A stretch of 64,000 nt of DNA from CBFHSF01 sp965661055 (GTDB taxonomy: Bacteria > Bacteroidota > Bacteroidia > Flavobacteriales > Schleiferiaceae), in NCBI GenBank assembly GCA_965661055.1, contig CBFICS010000008.1, positions 21,664 to 85,663 on the forward strand. Reading direction: 5' to 3'. The notes beneath the pieces were generated by a model. That model made no database searches, was not told the DNA's origin, and worked only from the letters and a program-made list of their open reading frames with translations. Shown piece by piece: positions 54,762 to 63,346 of this stretch. The position numbers and the translations under genes are program-made. Each line of letters starts with the position of its first letter. Within the stretch, counting starts at the first letter, position 1.

Positions 54762-57068
54762 TTACTTTTTGCGACCAAATACCTTATCCCAAAAACTGCG
54801 ATCTTCCTCTTCTTCTTTTTCTTCCTTTTTTTCTGGATGTCTCATTTTGTAAAGGGTCAAACTGTCTTTTTTAAGTTCGTACTTAACATCGTCTTGACCA
54901 CTAAAAAACTCCGAAATATTATCCCAAAAATCACCTTCTTTATAATCGGGGCAATTCAGTTGTTGGGTAAATAGGGTGTCGTTATTGAAGGAGGTAAAAG
55001 CCAAGTTAGCATAGGCTTTATTTCTTTCAACTTGTTTGAAGAAGTTTGCCCAAATAGGTAAGGCCATTTTAGATCCTGATCCCCAAGTTCCGGAACTAAA
55101 ATGAATCTGAGGAGAGGAGGCGCCAACCCTTGCACCCGCCACTAACTCAGGAGAGAATCCAATAAACCAACCATCAGCATAATCTTGCGCTGTACCTGTT
55201 TTACCGGCGTAATTTCCCTTTAACTGATATTGGGTTCTAATTCTTGCGGCGGTTCCTTCTTCAACGACAGACTGCATTATTATTCGCATCAATTCTGCCG
55301 TGTTTTCTGTTATGGCCCTTACTTTTTTAGGGTTATTTCTCTTGTAGAGTAGGTTTCCTTCAGTATCTCTAATTTCAAGAATAAAATAGGGTTCTATCTT
55401 ATATCCACCATTTACAAAAGCACCATAAGCAGGCACCATTTGATATAGATTGGCAGAGTTAACTCCTAATGCCATAGAAGGTACTGGGTCTATGGGGCCG
55501 GTAAGTCCGAGGTTTCGTGCATTGGCAATAACCTTTTCAGCACCAACCTCTTGTTGAATGGCCACACTGACTACATTTAGAGACTTTTTCAAAGCTCCCC
55601 GTAAGGAATAGTACCCGCCGTATTCTTTATTTGCATTTTCTGGGCTATACCCATCGTAATCTCTTTGAATGTTTTCAAAATATGAACAAGGGCTAATTCC
55701 AGATTCTAAGGCCGCAGAATAAACAATAGGTTTAAAAGTACTGGCGGTTTGTCTGTTGGCCAACACTTGGTCGTAAGGGAAGAACTGATGATCTACACCA
55801 CCAACCCAAACTCTAACAGCTCCATCTTGAGGTACTAAGGCAAAAAATCCGGCAAATAGCCTTTTTTGTTCTATGATTATACTATCAAGGGTGCTGTAAG
55901 ATTTTATTTCTGCCTTGCCGTTGCTGTAAACAAGTATTTCTTTTTTAACCTTTAAAGAGTCTTGAATGTCTTTTTTAGAAAGCCCCTTTTTAGAAAGTCT
56001 TTGGTAGAGCTTTGTTTTTTTAATCTCCCTTTGGACGATTTTTGAGTTTTCAGAAAGTCTTTTCTGGGCTCTTTGATCTTGATCAAAGGGTTTTTGAAGG
56101 GTCTCAATTTGAGTTTTCAAGGCTTCATTTCCCCATTCTTGTAACTTTCTATCTAGGGTTGTTTTTATGACTAAACCCTCTCTATCTATACTTCCTTCGG
56201 TATAGTCACTGTTGTTTTTTAAGATGGCTAGTGCTTCCTTTTTTATTTGAACCAAGGCATAGTTTGCTGGTGATTCTCTTTCAAGATTGTAGTAATTGAT
56301 GGTCAAGGGGAGAGCTTTTACTGAATCTGAAAATGATTCTGAGATAAACTCATACTTTTCCATTTGACCCAACACCACATTTCTTCTAAGAAGTGCATTT
56401 TCTGGGTTTAATCTAGGGTTGTAATAAGTGTTTGCTTTTAAAAGTCCGACGAGAACGGCCGACTCCTCAATTGAAAGTTCAGATGTATTTTTTCCAAAAT
56501 ACCGCAAACTAGCTGTTTGAACTCCATAAGTATTTTCACCAAAAGGAACGGTATTTAAGTAAAGGGTAAGAATTTCTTTTTTAGTATATAGGTCTTCAAT
56601 TTTGTTAGCGATAATGATTTCTCTGCATTTGTTCACCGGCATTGAAAGAAAACCAAAGGAAGCTCTGCCATAGAGGTTTTTTGCGAGTTGTTGGGTAATG
56701 GTTGAGCCGCCCCCTCCGCTTTTATCACGAAGAATGACACTGCGAACCAAAACCCGAACCCAGCTTCTCCAATCGATTCCGTGGTGCTCATAAAAGCGCA
56801 CATCTTCAGTTGCAATCAATGCATTAGAAAGCTGAAAAGGAATATTGTCAAACTCAATAATCATCCGATTACTTTGATGGAAAGAGCCTAATAAGTTACC
56901 AAAGCGGTCGGTTACTATGGTAGCTTCATCTTGATCGATTTTCTTTAACTGTTCCTCTGTAGGTATGGGACCAAAGACTCCCCATTTTACCATATAAAAA
57001 AACAGTGCTATTGAGAAAAATCCCAATAGCACCAGGTAAAATGAATATTTCAGGAGGCGTTTTTTCAT
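54762..57068 (-). CDS. Penicillin-binding protein 1A (bifunctional transglycosylase/transpeptidase)
   Basis: 768 residues from the ATG at 57068 (an upstream in-frame start adds six residues of no family value). One N-terminal membrane helix (about 8-29); GT51 domain with TEDVRFYEHHG at 87-97 (catalytic Glu88) and GGGGSTITQQLAKN; transpeptidase domain with SxxK in ASTFKPIVYSAALE, SLN in KKSLNVVSVAIQQ, and KTGTAQDY. It polymerises and cross-links peptidoglycan at the inner membrane. The tail (EEKEEEEDRSFWDKVFGRKK) is highly charged. Downstream of the TPR gene with a 27-base gap. Confidence 0.95.
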   Translation of the reverse strand: MKKRLLKYSFYLVLLGFFSIALFFYMVKWGVFGPIPTEEQLKKIDQDEATIVTDRFGNLLGSFHQSNRMIIEFDNIPFQLSNALIATEDVRFYEHHGIDWRSWVRVLVRSVILRDKSGGGGSTITQQLAKNLYGRASFGFLSMPVNKCREIIIANKIEDLYTKKEILTLYLNTVPFGENTYGVQTASLRYFGKNTSELSIEESAVLVGLLKANTYYNPRLNPENALLRRNVVLGQMEKYEFISESFSDSVKALPLTINYYNLERESPANYALVQIKKEALAILKNNSDYTEGSIDREGLVIKTTLDRKLQEWGNEALKTQIETLQKPFDQDQRAQKRLSENSKIVQREIKKTKLYQRLSKKGLSKKDIQDSLKVKKEILVYSNGKAEIKSYSTLDSIIIEQKRLFAGFFALVPQDGAVRVWVGGVDHQFFPYDQVLANRQTASTFKPIVYSAALESGISPCSYFENIQRDYDGYSPENANKEYGGYYSLRGALKKSLNVVSVAIQQEVGAEKVIANARNLGLTGPIDPVPSMALGVNSANLYQMVPAYGAFVNGGYKIEPYFILEIRDTEGNLLYKRNNPKKVRAITENTAELMRIIMQSVVEEGTAARIRTQYQLKGNYAGKTGTAQDYADGWFIGFSPELVAGARVGASSPQIHFSSGTWGSGSKMALPIWANFFKQVERNKAYANLAFTSFNNDTLFTQQLNCPDYKEGDFWDNISEFFSGQDDVKYELKKDSLTLYKMRHPEKKEEKEEEEDRSFWDKVFGRKK

Positions 57069-57095
57069 TATTGTTCGCAAACGCAAAAGGTCTAT

Positions 57096-57611
57096 TTAAA
57101 TTTTCTTAAGACCTTGTTTAATATATTTTACTTGCTCATCAAGAACGCCTCGTTTGTCAAGTTTCTTAACTTCTGCCAACAAGTTTGTCGCCTCTCTTTT
57201 TCTTCTTTTAGCAATGGCAATACCCGCCAACTGAAGTTTTGCCATGGCTTTATCTTGGTCCATTCTTAAACCGGTAGAAATAGCTTTTTTCAAGAAAGAC
57301 TCTGCTTTTCCGATTCCTCGTTGAGATTCAATCATACCCTTGAGAAAGTAGAAATATGCCAATTGGCCTCTAACAAGACTTTTTTCAGGATTTTTGATTT
57401 TATCAATCATAGCCTCTGCCTTGTCCATGTTGTTTTTTCTCAAATACCAGAAAGACATTAAAATTCTTTCGTTTCTGAAGTAGGTGAGAATAATAAGTCC
57501 AGAAAGCAGTAACCACATGATGCCGTTACCTATTTCTCCGTCAATGAATTGCCATATACTTAATAAAAATACAGCAGAAGATAATCCTATTCTAAGGGCT
57601 TTATTTAGCAT
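57096..57611 (-). CDS. Membrane-anchored TPR-like protein
   Basis: 171 residues with two N-terminal membrane helices (about 7-22 and 27-45) followed by helical repeats (MDKAEAMIDKIKN, AYFYFLKGMIESQRGIGKAESFLKKAI, AKLQLAGIAIAKRRKREATNLLAEVKKLDK) of TPR type. It sits directly before the PBP1a gene and is probably cotranscribed, so a role in cell-wall synthesis is possible. No named family is certain. Confidence 0.75.
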   Translation of the reverse strand: MLNKALRIGLSSAVFLLSIWQFIDGEIGNGIMWLLLSGLIILTYFRNERILMSFWYLRKNNMDKAEAMIDKIKNPEKSLVRGQLAYFYFLKGMIESQRGIGKAESFLKKAISTGLRMDQDKAMAKLQLAGIAIAKRRKREATNLLAEVKKLDKRGVLDEQVKYIKQGLKKI

Positions 57612-57631
57612 GAAATTTTAATTTTGAATTG

Positions 57632-57639
57632 CAAATTTA
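57632..57639 (-). promoter_or_regulatory. Minus-7 box of the TPR-PBP1a operon
   Basis: Reverse-strand TAAATTTG, exact match, 20 bases before the ATG at 57611. Confidence 0.55.
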
Positions 57640-57695
57640 AGGTAATTGAGCAATTTGCGGGCATTTACTAAATCTATATTTCCAATATTTTTACC

Positions 57696-58397
57696 ATGAC
57701 CTTTGAAGAAAAAACCAACCTGTATGATTTTCTATCTGATAGGTTAACGCCACATAAAAGAGATTTGTTTACTAAAAAGGCCTCTCAGAGGACAAATCAA
57801 ATTTGTGTTTTTACCGAAAATCTTAGAGAAGATCACAATGCTTCCGCGCTTTTGCGCACCGCAGATGCCTTCGGTTTAAATAGGGTTTACGCGCTTGAGG
57901 AGAAACACTTTTTTATGGTTCAGCCCAATATTTCTAAACGAGCAGAGAAGTGGCTGCAGGTAACTCAAGTAGATGAAGGTGACAATCGCAGAAAGGCCAT
58001 TTTAGAAAATATTAGAAAACAAGGATATGCTATTTGGGCGGCCATGCCCAATGAAAACTCAGTTCCTGTAGCCCAAATTCCGATGGACAAGCCGGTAGCA
58101 ATTCTCTTGGGAAATGAAGTTCATGGAATTAGTGAAGATTTAGTCGCAGAATGTGATGGCTCTTTTACTATACCTATGAGAGGATATGTGGAAAGTTTTA
58201 ACGTCTCAGTGTCGCTAGGAATTATTTTAGGGGTTTTAGATACCGTCAATGATTTTTCAAAATATCCACTAACGGAAGAAGAACAATTAGAGTTAAAAAT
58301 TTTGTGGGCTGCTAGAACTTTACCTGGTGGGGAGCACATCGTTAATCAATACTTAAAAGAAAATGGTTTTACAGTCAACTATTCAATTGAGTCCTAA
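57696..58397 (+). CDS. TrmH/SpoU family tRNA or rRNA 2'-O-methyltransferase
   Basis: 233 residues with the SPOUT knot motifs: NLREDHNASALLRTADAFGLNRVYALE (motif 1, with the catalytic Arg), VAILLGNEVHGISEDLVAECDGSFTIPM (motif 2) and YVESFNVSVSLGIIL (motif 3). The N-terminal extension (MTFEEKTNLYDFLSDRLTPHKRDLF) and length fit TrmH, which methylates G18 of tRNAs, although other RNA targets are possible. The 3' end overlaps the YjbQ gene by 35 bases. Confidence 0.92.
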   Translation: MTFEEKTNLYDFLSDRLTPHKRDLFTKKASQRTNQICVFTENLREDHNASALLRTADAFGLNRVYALEEKHFFMVQPNISKRAEKWLQVTQVDEGDNRRKAILENIRKQGYAIWAAMPNENSVPVAQIPMDKPVAILLGNEVHGISEDLVAECDGSFTIPMRGYVESFNVSVSLGIILGVLDTVNDFSKYPLTEEEQLELKILWAARTLPGGEHIVNQYLKENGFTVNYSIES

Positions 58398-58773
58398 GTC
58401 TAGAGGAATTCACATAATAACCTCTGAAGTAATTCAGCAATTACCCGAACTACCTGATGCTGGACTGTTACATTTATTTGTTCAGCACACCAGTGCTGGC
58501 ATTGGGATTAATGAAAATGCTGACCCTGACGTAAGGCATGATTTTGAAAAATATTTAGATAAATACATTCCAGAAGGTGAGCCTTATTTTAAGCACCTGG
58601 ATGAAGGATTAGATGATATGCCTAGTCATATAAAATCGGCTTTTGTAGGACATCAAATTACCATACCTATTACCAGTGGAAAATTGAATTTTGGTACTTG
58701 GCAAGGAATCTATCTTTTTGAATTCAGAAACCATGCTAACGTCCGTCGATTAATAGCTACTATTATTTATTAA
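58363..58773 (+). CDS. YjbQ family protein (secondary thiamine-phosphate synthase type)
   Basis: 136 residues, full length for the family. Starts MVLQSTIQLSPKSRGIHIIT, which matches the family start despite a 35-base overlap with the TrmH-like gene. Conserved blocks: LHLFVQHTSAGIGINENADPDVRHDFEKYLDK and DDMPSHIKSAFVGHQITIPITSGKLNFGTWQGIYLFEFR, with the invariant His, Asn and Asp residues of the UPF0047 fold. Weak thiamine-phosphate synthase activity is reported for the family; its real role is open. Confidence 0.93.
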   Translation: MVLQSTIQLSPKSRGIHIITSEVIQQLPELPDAGLLHLFVQHTSAGIGINENADPDVRHDFEKYLDKYIPEGEPYFKHLDEGLDDMPSHIKSAFVGHQITIPITSGKLNFGTWQGIYLFEFRNHANVRRLIATIIY

Positions 58774-58793
58774 AATTGTGTAATTCATTGAAT

Positions 58794-58801
58794 TACATTT
58801 G
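58794..58801 (+). promoter_or_regulatory. Minus-7 box of the structured RNA
   Basis: TACATTTG, exact consensus, in the gap after the YjbQ gene. No coding start follows for 170 bases; an RNA fold and a terminator do. Confidence 0.55.
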
Positions 58802-58806
58802 TAAAA

Positions 58807-58945
58807 CAGTGAAAATAGTTGCATCTTTACTGGGCTGAGGGGGATCTACACAATCTCGTAGGTTTTGGGTTAGTTAGGGTAATACTATAAGATTGTACCC
58901 TCTCAGCAAATGAGCCTCTCGACTTTGGTTGAGGGGCTTTTTTTA
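58807..58945 (+). ncRNA. Orphan structured small RNA with its own promoter and terminator
   Basis: Between YjbQ and DUF4442 there is no ORF, but a promoter box, a long hairpin and a terminator in order. GCTGAGGGGG (58834-58843) pairs with CCCTCTCAGC (58898-58907, one G-U), continued by ACAATCT (58850-58856) with AGATTGT (58890-58896): 17 pairs with an asymmetric internal loop. The 33-base apical part contains a TAG/CTA mini-stem around GGTAATA. The terminator GCCTCTCGAC / GTTGAGGGGC (58914-58937) and eight T end it. No known class (SRP, tmRNA, RNase P, riboswitch) fits. A leader attenuator for DUF4442 is an alternative, but that gene has its own promoter box at 58961. Confidence 0.6.
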
Positions 58946-58960
58946 TTTGGTATTTCAGAC

Positions 58961-58968
58961 TACCTTTA
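58961..58968 (+). promoter_or_regulatory. Minus-7 box (TACCTTTA) abutting the DUF4442 start
   Basis: One mismatch to TAnnTTTG; four bases before the ATG at 58973. Confidence 0.4.
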
Positions 58969-58972
58969 GAAA

Positions 58973-59464
58973 ATGCGAAACAAGGAGAGACAAAGTCGAT
59001 TCAGTCAATGGGTTAGAAAGAAATGGCCTTTGTACTTGTTCTTGGCTGCCAAGGTTCCTGCCGGATTCCTTAGTGGGATGAGGGTTGTGAAATTTGCCCC
59101 TTCATTTTGTGAGACCACAATGCCTTTTTGGTTTTTCACCAAAAACCCCTTTAAGTCAATGTATTTTGCTTCTCAGAGTATGGCTGCTGAACTTTCTACA
59201 GCTTTGCCCATACTATATGCCTTAGAGGGATCCGATGAAAATTTTGCCTATATCATAGTAGAAAACCAAGCTAAATACCAACAAAAAGCAAAATCAAAAT
59301 TGACCTTTACCTGTGAATTAGGTGATGAATTAGCTTTTAAATTAAACCAAGCGATTCAAACGAGACAGCCTCAAACCTATCGTGCGTATTCTGTGGCACA
59401 CGACAGCAAGGGTGAAATGGTTTCAGAGTTTTGGTTTACCTGGTCTTTTGTGGTAAAGTCTTAA
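58973..59464 (+). CDS. DUF4442 family protein (hotdog thioesterase-like)
   Basis: 163 residues. The stretch PAGFLSGMRVVKFAPSFCETTMPFWFFTKNPFKSMYFASQSMAAELSTALP is typical of DUF4442, a hotdog-fold group related to acyl-CoA thioesterases. No membrane helix or signal is clear. The substrate is unknown. It is expressed on its own and its stop overlaps the MscS gene end on the other strand by four bases. Confidence 0.82.
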   Translation: MRNKERQSRFSQWVRKKWPLYLFLAAKVPAGFLSGMRVVKFAPSFCETTMPFWFFTKNPFKSMYFASQSMAAELSTALPILYALEGSDENFAYIIVENQAKYQQKAKSKLTFTCELGDELAFKLNQAIQTRQPQTYRAYSVAHDSKGEMVSEFWFTWSFVVKS

Positions 59465-61884
59465 GCGTTTTCATTTCCCGGTTTGTAAAACACAGGGTGT
59501 TGTGGATTGACATGATAACCCTTTGCCTTTAACTTGTCATAGACGGCAGAAGAAACGTCACTATCGGTAATAAGCATATCCTCTTCAATCCAATAAAGCG
59601 CTTTGAAAACATTGTAAAAGTCTTTATAGCCTTGGTAAAGAACCATGGGTTCAGGATCCTTTTTAATATTCTCTTTTTCAGCAATTGAATCTTTGATTAA
59701 AGTAATTACCTCATGAGGACTTGCTTCAGGTGAAGCATAAAAAAGAACGGTTCTTCTTCTCAATTGGTCGCTTAACGTCCAATTGGTGACGCTATTGCTA
59801 ATAAAATTCATGTTGGGTACAACTACTTCAGCACCATCCCATGTTTTGACCTTACTAGCTCTAATACCGATTTCTGTAACAGTTCCTTCAAGGTTTTCTA
59901 CAATAATTACATCCCCAATGTGAATGGGCCTTTCAAAGATTAGAATTAGACCTGAAATAAAGTTTCCTATCACACTTTGAAGTCCAAATCCAATACCCAC
60001 ACCCAAGGCTCCTAAAATAAAACTCAGTTTGTCAAGGTCAATTCCCATGGCTGCCACCGCCATTAAAAATCCGAGAAGTAGAATAAAATACTTTGTGACA
60101 AGACCTATGGCTAGGGGTAAGCCTTTTTTGATATTTAGCTTACCCAGAATTTCTTCGGCAACCAAAACTTGAAAAAACCTCCCAAGAAGGGAAAAAATAA
60201 GAACGATGAGAATGAAGTTGACAAGGTCACCAATATTTAATGTTACCTCACCAAAGGTGTACCCAACGGCCATTAATTCATCATATGCATTGCTTATCCA
60301 ATCATAAATCAATAGGTTTTTTGCAAACCCTGAAAGAACAATAAATATCAGCCATAAGCGAAGGGCTGAAAAAATATAAAGCTTTGATTTTTCTTGATAC
60401 CTGCTTAGAAATACTGAGTTTTTGTGAATTTTAGAATCGAGGAATAATAGAAATATAGACTCTAAAACCTTTGCAATCAAAAAGACAATTACTGATCCTG
60501 AAACCAATCGAACAACAGATTTTACGGTTATCCTTGCCAAAGTTACCGCTCCGAAAAGGTTACTAAAAAAGGAAATGACCACTAGGATGAATAAAAAGGG
60601 TCATAAGAACTTTACTATTCCAAAGTATAAATTGTCACTTTTAACCTTAAAGGGGCTGTTTTTTCTCAATGCTAAACCTAAAATTACTGAAGCGAGTATG
60701 GCCTCAATCAAATAGTCAATTCTTATCCAAAAATCATCGGGTAGAATAGAGGAGTGCAGTAGGTCAAAAACCATTAAAACAATCGCTCCATAAAGATATA
60801 AGTTAAATTTATTTTGAATAAATTTTGGAAGCAAAACCAACACAGGAATAGACGCAGTAAAGACCATAAGGTCTAATAAAGTGGTGGGTCTTGTTGGGTA
60901 TAAGACAAAAAATATTAATAGTCCGATGAGAAAACTTGACCACCCAGGATGTTCAAGAACGATGAGGCTAATAGTGTGTTCTTGAATTTTTTCTGGTGCT
61001 TTTTTGAGAAACCAATACCTCAAATAAAATACACTGAAAAAAGTAAGGATAAACAGAAAGAAGTGAAAGTAAATGTAGGGCTTATTACTGTCGACAAAAA
61101 CAGAAATATCTTCCTTAATTGATTTTCGTTTGTGATTGAACTGTTCCTTTAAATAATATTCTGAAAAATGGGTGATTTCGTCCCAAATGGGTAAACTGTT
61201 TAGGGCAAATACATCTTTTTGTCGTTCCTTAATTACGTTTGCGATGTCATTGGCTACTTCATTAATGAATAAAGCACTTTCATTAATACGGTCTCCAATT
61301 TTAAACAAGCTGGTCAGCGAGTCTTCAAGGGTTTTCTGAATTCCCTTGGCTTTTTCTTGAAGACTAGCAATTCGTTCAAAAGTAGTTTCTGAATACGTAA
61401 CTGTATCTAAAAGAGCTAACGTGTTTTTCCACTTGATGACTTGAAAATTACATTTCTCTATTTCTTCTTGAAGGTCTACAATTTCATTGTTTATTTTTTC
61501 AGTAATCTTTTGGTTATCAATTTTGAATTGTGACCAATGAACCTTTTTGTTTTCTAATTCATTGAAATTTTGAGTAAACAAAATCGAGGAACTGGTATCA
61601 CTAGAAAATGAACTAATTTTTTCTTCATGTGACTCAACATCCTTCTTTAATTCAGAAATAAATTGGTTGTTGTTAAAGAAGCCTTGCGCTTTGTTAAGGG
61701 TGTTGTCTGACTCTTGAAAAGATGCTGGTAGGTTTTTTACATCAAAGACAGCATTGGTTACAGGATCCTTTTGGGTTGGGGTTTCAACACTTTTTTGTTC
61801 CTGTCCTTGTGACCATGAAAGAGTTGGATTTAGAAAGAAAGTTCCAAATGCAAAAAGTAAAAAAAATAGATTCCTTGGGTTCAT
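59461..61884 (-). CDS. Large MscS-family mechanosensitive channel, interrupted by in-frame UGA
   Basis: Read as one frame, 807 residues. A signal peptide (about 1-26, ending LSWSQG), a periplasmic coiled-coil region (about 60-260), several membrane helices (about 270-420), then codon 428 = TGA, and the frame continues PFLFILVVISFFSNLFGAVTLARI into more helices and the MscS core: GVGIGFGLQSVIGNFISGLILIFERPIHIGDVI (pore helix and beta domain) and a C-terminal cytoplasmic domain. A GTG at 60582 could start the second half, but that would remove part of a membrane helix and leave the first half as a channel-less fragment. The design matches MscK/YnaI-like large channels that release solutes at hypo-osmotic shock. 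It might instead be a genuine split pair. Confidence 0.8.
60601..60603 (-). other. In-frame UGA inside the MscS-type gene (codon 428)
   Basis: Reverse strand reads AAG TTC TTA TGA CCC TTT TTA TTC. No frame change and no other stop separates the two halves. The TGACC can pair with GGTCA 18 bases downstream. Confidence 0.75.
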
Positions 61885-61917
61885 GAATGGTCTTTGAATG
61901 GTGAATACTTTCTGGTA

Positions 61918-61925
61918 TAAAGGTA
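61918..61925 (-). promoter_or_regulatory. Minus-7-like box of the MscS gene
   Basis: Reverse-strand TACCTTTA, 33 bases before the ATG at 61884; one mismatch to TAnnTTTG. Confidence 0.4.
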
Positions 61926-62051
61926 AATATTGTGAGAAAATCTTTCGTAAATTAATTAATTATACTTTGGATTAATTGCAATATCCTTAAATTTCCTTTC
62001 TTTGTATAGGTATCAACGACTAATTTTATTGATAATTTATCAAATTACAAC

Positions 62052-62858
62052 ATGAAGAACATTTTTACATTTATTGCCCTTTTTGCTTTTTCTGTCATCG
62101 GATTATCTCAAGAAGTTTACTTTTTCGAAGGACTAGAAACTTTTAAATACGGAGACAATAAGGCTAAAACTTTGATTGAATTTAAGGCAAATAGACCAGA
62201 CTATAAGCTGGCTGGGGGTTCGTTTCAAGTGTTAGATAGTATTTCTATCCTTGAAAATGGAAAAACTAAAAGAACTGCTTTTGAATATTTACAATTTGTA
62301 AATGAAAAAGAAAACCTTTTGGTTGAATTTTACTATTTGGATGATATGTTATATGGAAAAAACATAGCCTATTATTTTGAAAGTAATGATGTTAAGAATG
62401 CACAAAAACTTTTCAATCACATTACTGACTCTTTAGCGGTAAGTCCATACCTGAGTCACTTTAGAAATCAAGGTCCTGTGTATTTTGAGAAGCACCAATT
62501 GGCAGCGGGAGAGTACAACTATTACCCAATAAAAAGAATTCACAATGATGTCTATGAAGGTAAGGTTGGAATGGTATGGAATGTTGAAGACATTCATAAA
62601 CTAAATGACCTAAATAATAAAGGTATATGGGTTTACATTACCTTGGTAAACACTTTTGAGATCCCATTGAAAGCCAAATTCAGATTTCCAACTCCAATGG
62701 TTCCCTATGCAACCATTGAAGAGTTGTCAAATAAGCAAATTGAAATAGCACCTTCAGTAGATGCTCCAGAGGTTATGGAGGTTGATGAGGTAGAGGAAAA
62801 GGAAAAGGAAGAAATTGAAATCGCTCCCGAAACTGAATCTGAAGAGCCAGGGAAATAA
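62052..62858 (+). CDS. Secreted protein of unknown function
   Basis: 268 residues with a signal peptide (about 1-19, VIGLSQ). The body alternates strands and short helices without recognised motifs (YKLAGGSFQVLDSISILENGK, FHNHITDSL-like helix, GKVGMVWNVEDIHKLNDL). The tail is strongly acidic (EVMEVDEVEEKEKEEIEIAPETESEEPGK), likely disordered. It is monocistronic, ending at a bidirectional terminator shared with the thioredoxin gene. I cannot name a family. Confidence 0.7.
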   Translation: MKNIFTFIALFAFSVIGLSQEVYFFEGLETFKYGDNKAKTLIEFKANRPDYKLAGGSFQVLDSISILENGKTKRTAFEYLQFVNEKENLLVEFYYLDDMLYGKNIAYYFESNDVKNAQKLFNHITDSLAVSPYLSHFRNQGPVYFEKHQLAAGEYNYYPIKRIHNDVYEGKVGMVWNVEDIHKLNDLNNKGIWVYITLVNTFEIPLKAKFRFPTPMVPYATIEELSNKQIEIAPSVDAPEVMEVDEVEEKEKEEIEIAPETESEEPGK

Positions 62859-62885
62859 TATTGTCGAGTGAATTCACTTAATAAA

Positions 62886-62914
62886 AAAACCTCGCGAGAA
62901 GCGAGGTTTTTTTA
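62886..62914. terminator. Bidirectional terminator between the secreted protein and thioredoxin genes
   Basis: CCTCGC / GCGAGG stem with a GAGAA loop (62890-62906), flanked by seven A and by seven T. Confidence 0.8.
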
Positions 62915-62930
62915 TTCAGATAAAATAAAC

Positions 62931-63287
62931 TTATTTTAAAAGTTCTTCATTAATCACTTTTTCTAGAATGTTTTTTGGCAAAGCCCCCGCTTGCATCATA
63001 GGTTGTTTGTTCATAGGGATGAATAACATACTAGGAATTGAACGAATGGCAAAGGCAGCACTTAATTCTTGCTCTGCCTCGGTGTCAATTTTGTAAATAT
63101 CTACGGAGCCTTCAAAATCGTCGCTTAACTCTTCAAGAATAGGAGCAATGGTTTTACACGGTCCACACCAATCGGCATAAAAGTCAATAATGGCAGGTCT
63201 TTCTCCTTTAAACTTCCATTCACTTTCGTTTTCAAAGTCAAAAACTAGTGATTTAAACTCTTCCGTATTTAAAGTTTTTGTAGGCAT
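62931..63287 (-). CDS. Thioredoxin family protein (WCGPC)
   Basis: 118 residues; active site FYADWCGPCKTIAPILEEL near residue 40 with the Gly encoded by GGA, and IRSIPSMLFIPMNKQPM with the cis-Pro. Cytoplasmic, no signal peptide. It can probably act as a general thioredoxin and could cover for trxA at 16628 if that copy is dead, though it is more divergent. An exact promoter box lies 17 bases upstream. Confidence 0.92.
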   Translation of the reverse strand: MPTKTLNTEEFKSLVFDFENESEWKFKGERPAIIDFYADWCGPCKTIAPILEELSDDFEGSVDIYKIDTEAEQELSAAFAIRSIPSMLFIPMNKQPMMQAGALPKNILEKVINEELLK

Positions 63288-63303
63288 TTCATTAAATTTT
63301 TCA

Positions 63304-63311
63304 CAAAGGTA
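63304..63311 (-). promoter_or_regulatory. Minus-7 box of the thioredoxin gene
   Basis: Reverse-strand TACCTTTG, exact match, 16 bases before the ATG at 63287. Confidence 0.55.
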
Positions 63312-63346
63312 AGGACTTCTTTTAGGGCCTATGTGACCTGGGTTGC

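Noticed and set aside
58831..58910. TPP riboswitch (CTGAG and GGGTAATAC resemble its conserved blocks, and YjbQ is thiamine-linked)
   Set aside because: The spacing and the ACC..GAACCTGAT core do not fit, the pairing is a single long hairpin, and no thiamine gene lies downstream.
12141..61884. Mycoplasma-type code (UGA = Trp)
   Set aside because: Trp at the WCGPC glycine is implausible, all visible conserved Trp codons I checked are TGG, and TGA still ends five genes at the proper family length. It is not excluded for the MscS site alone.
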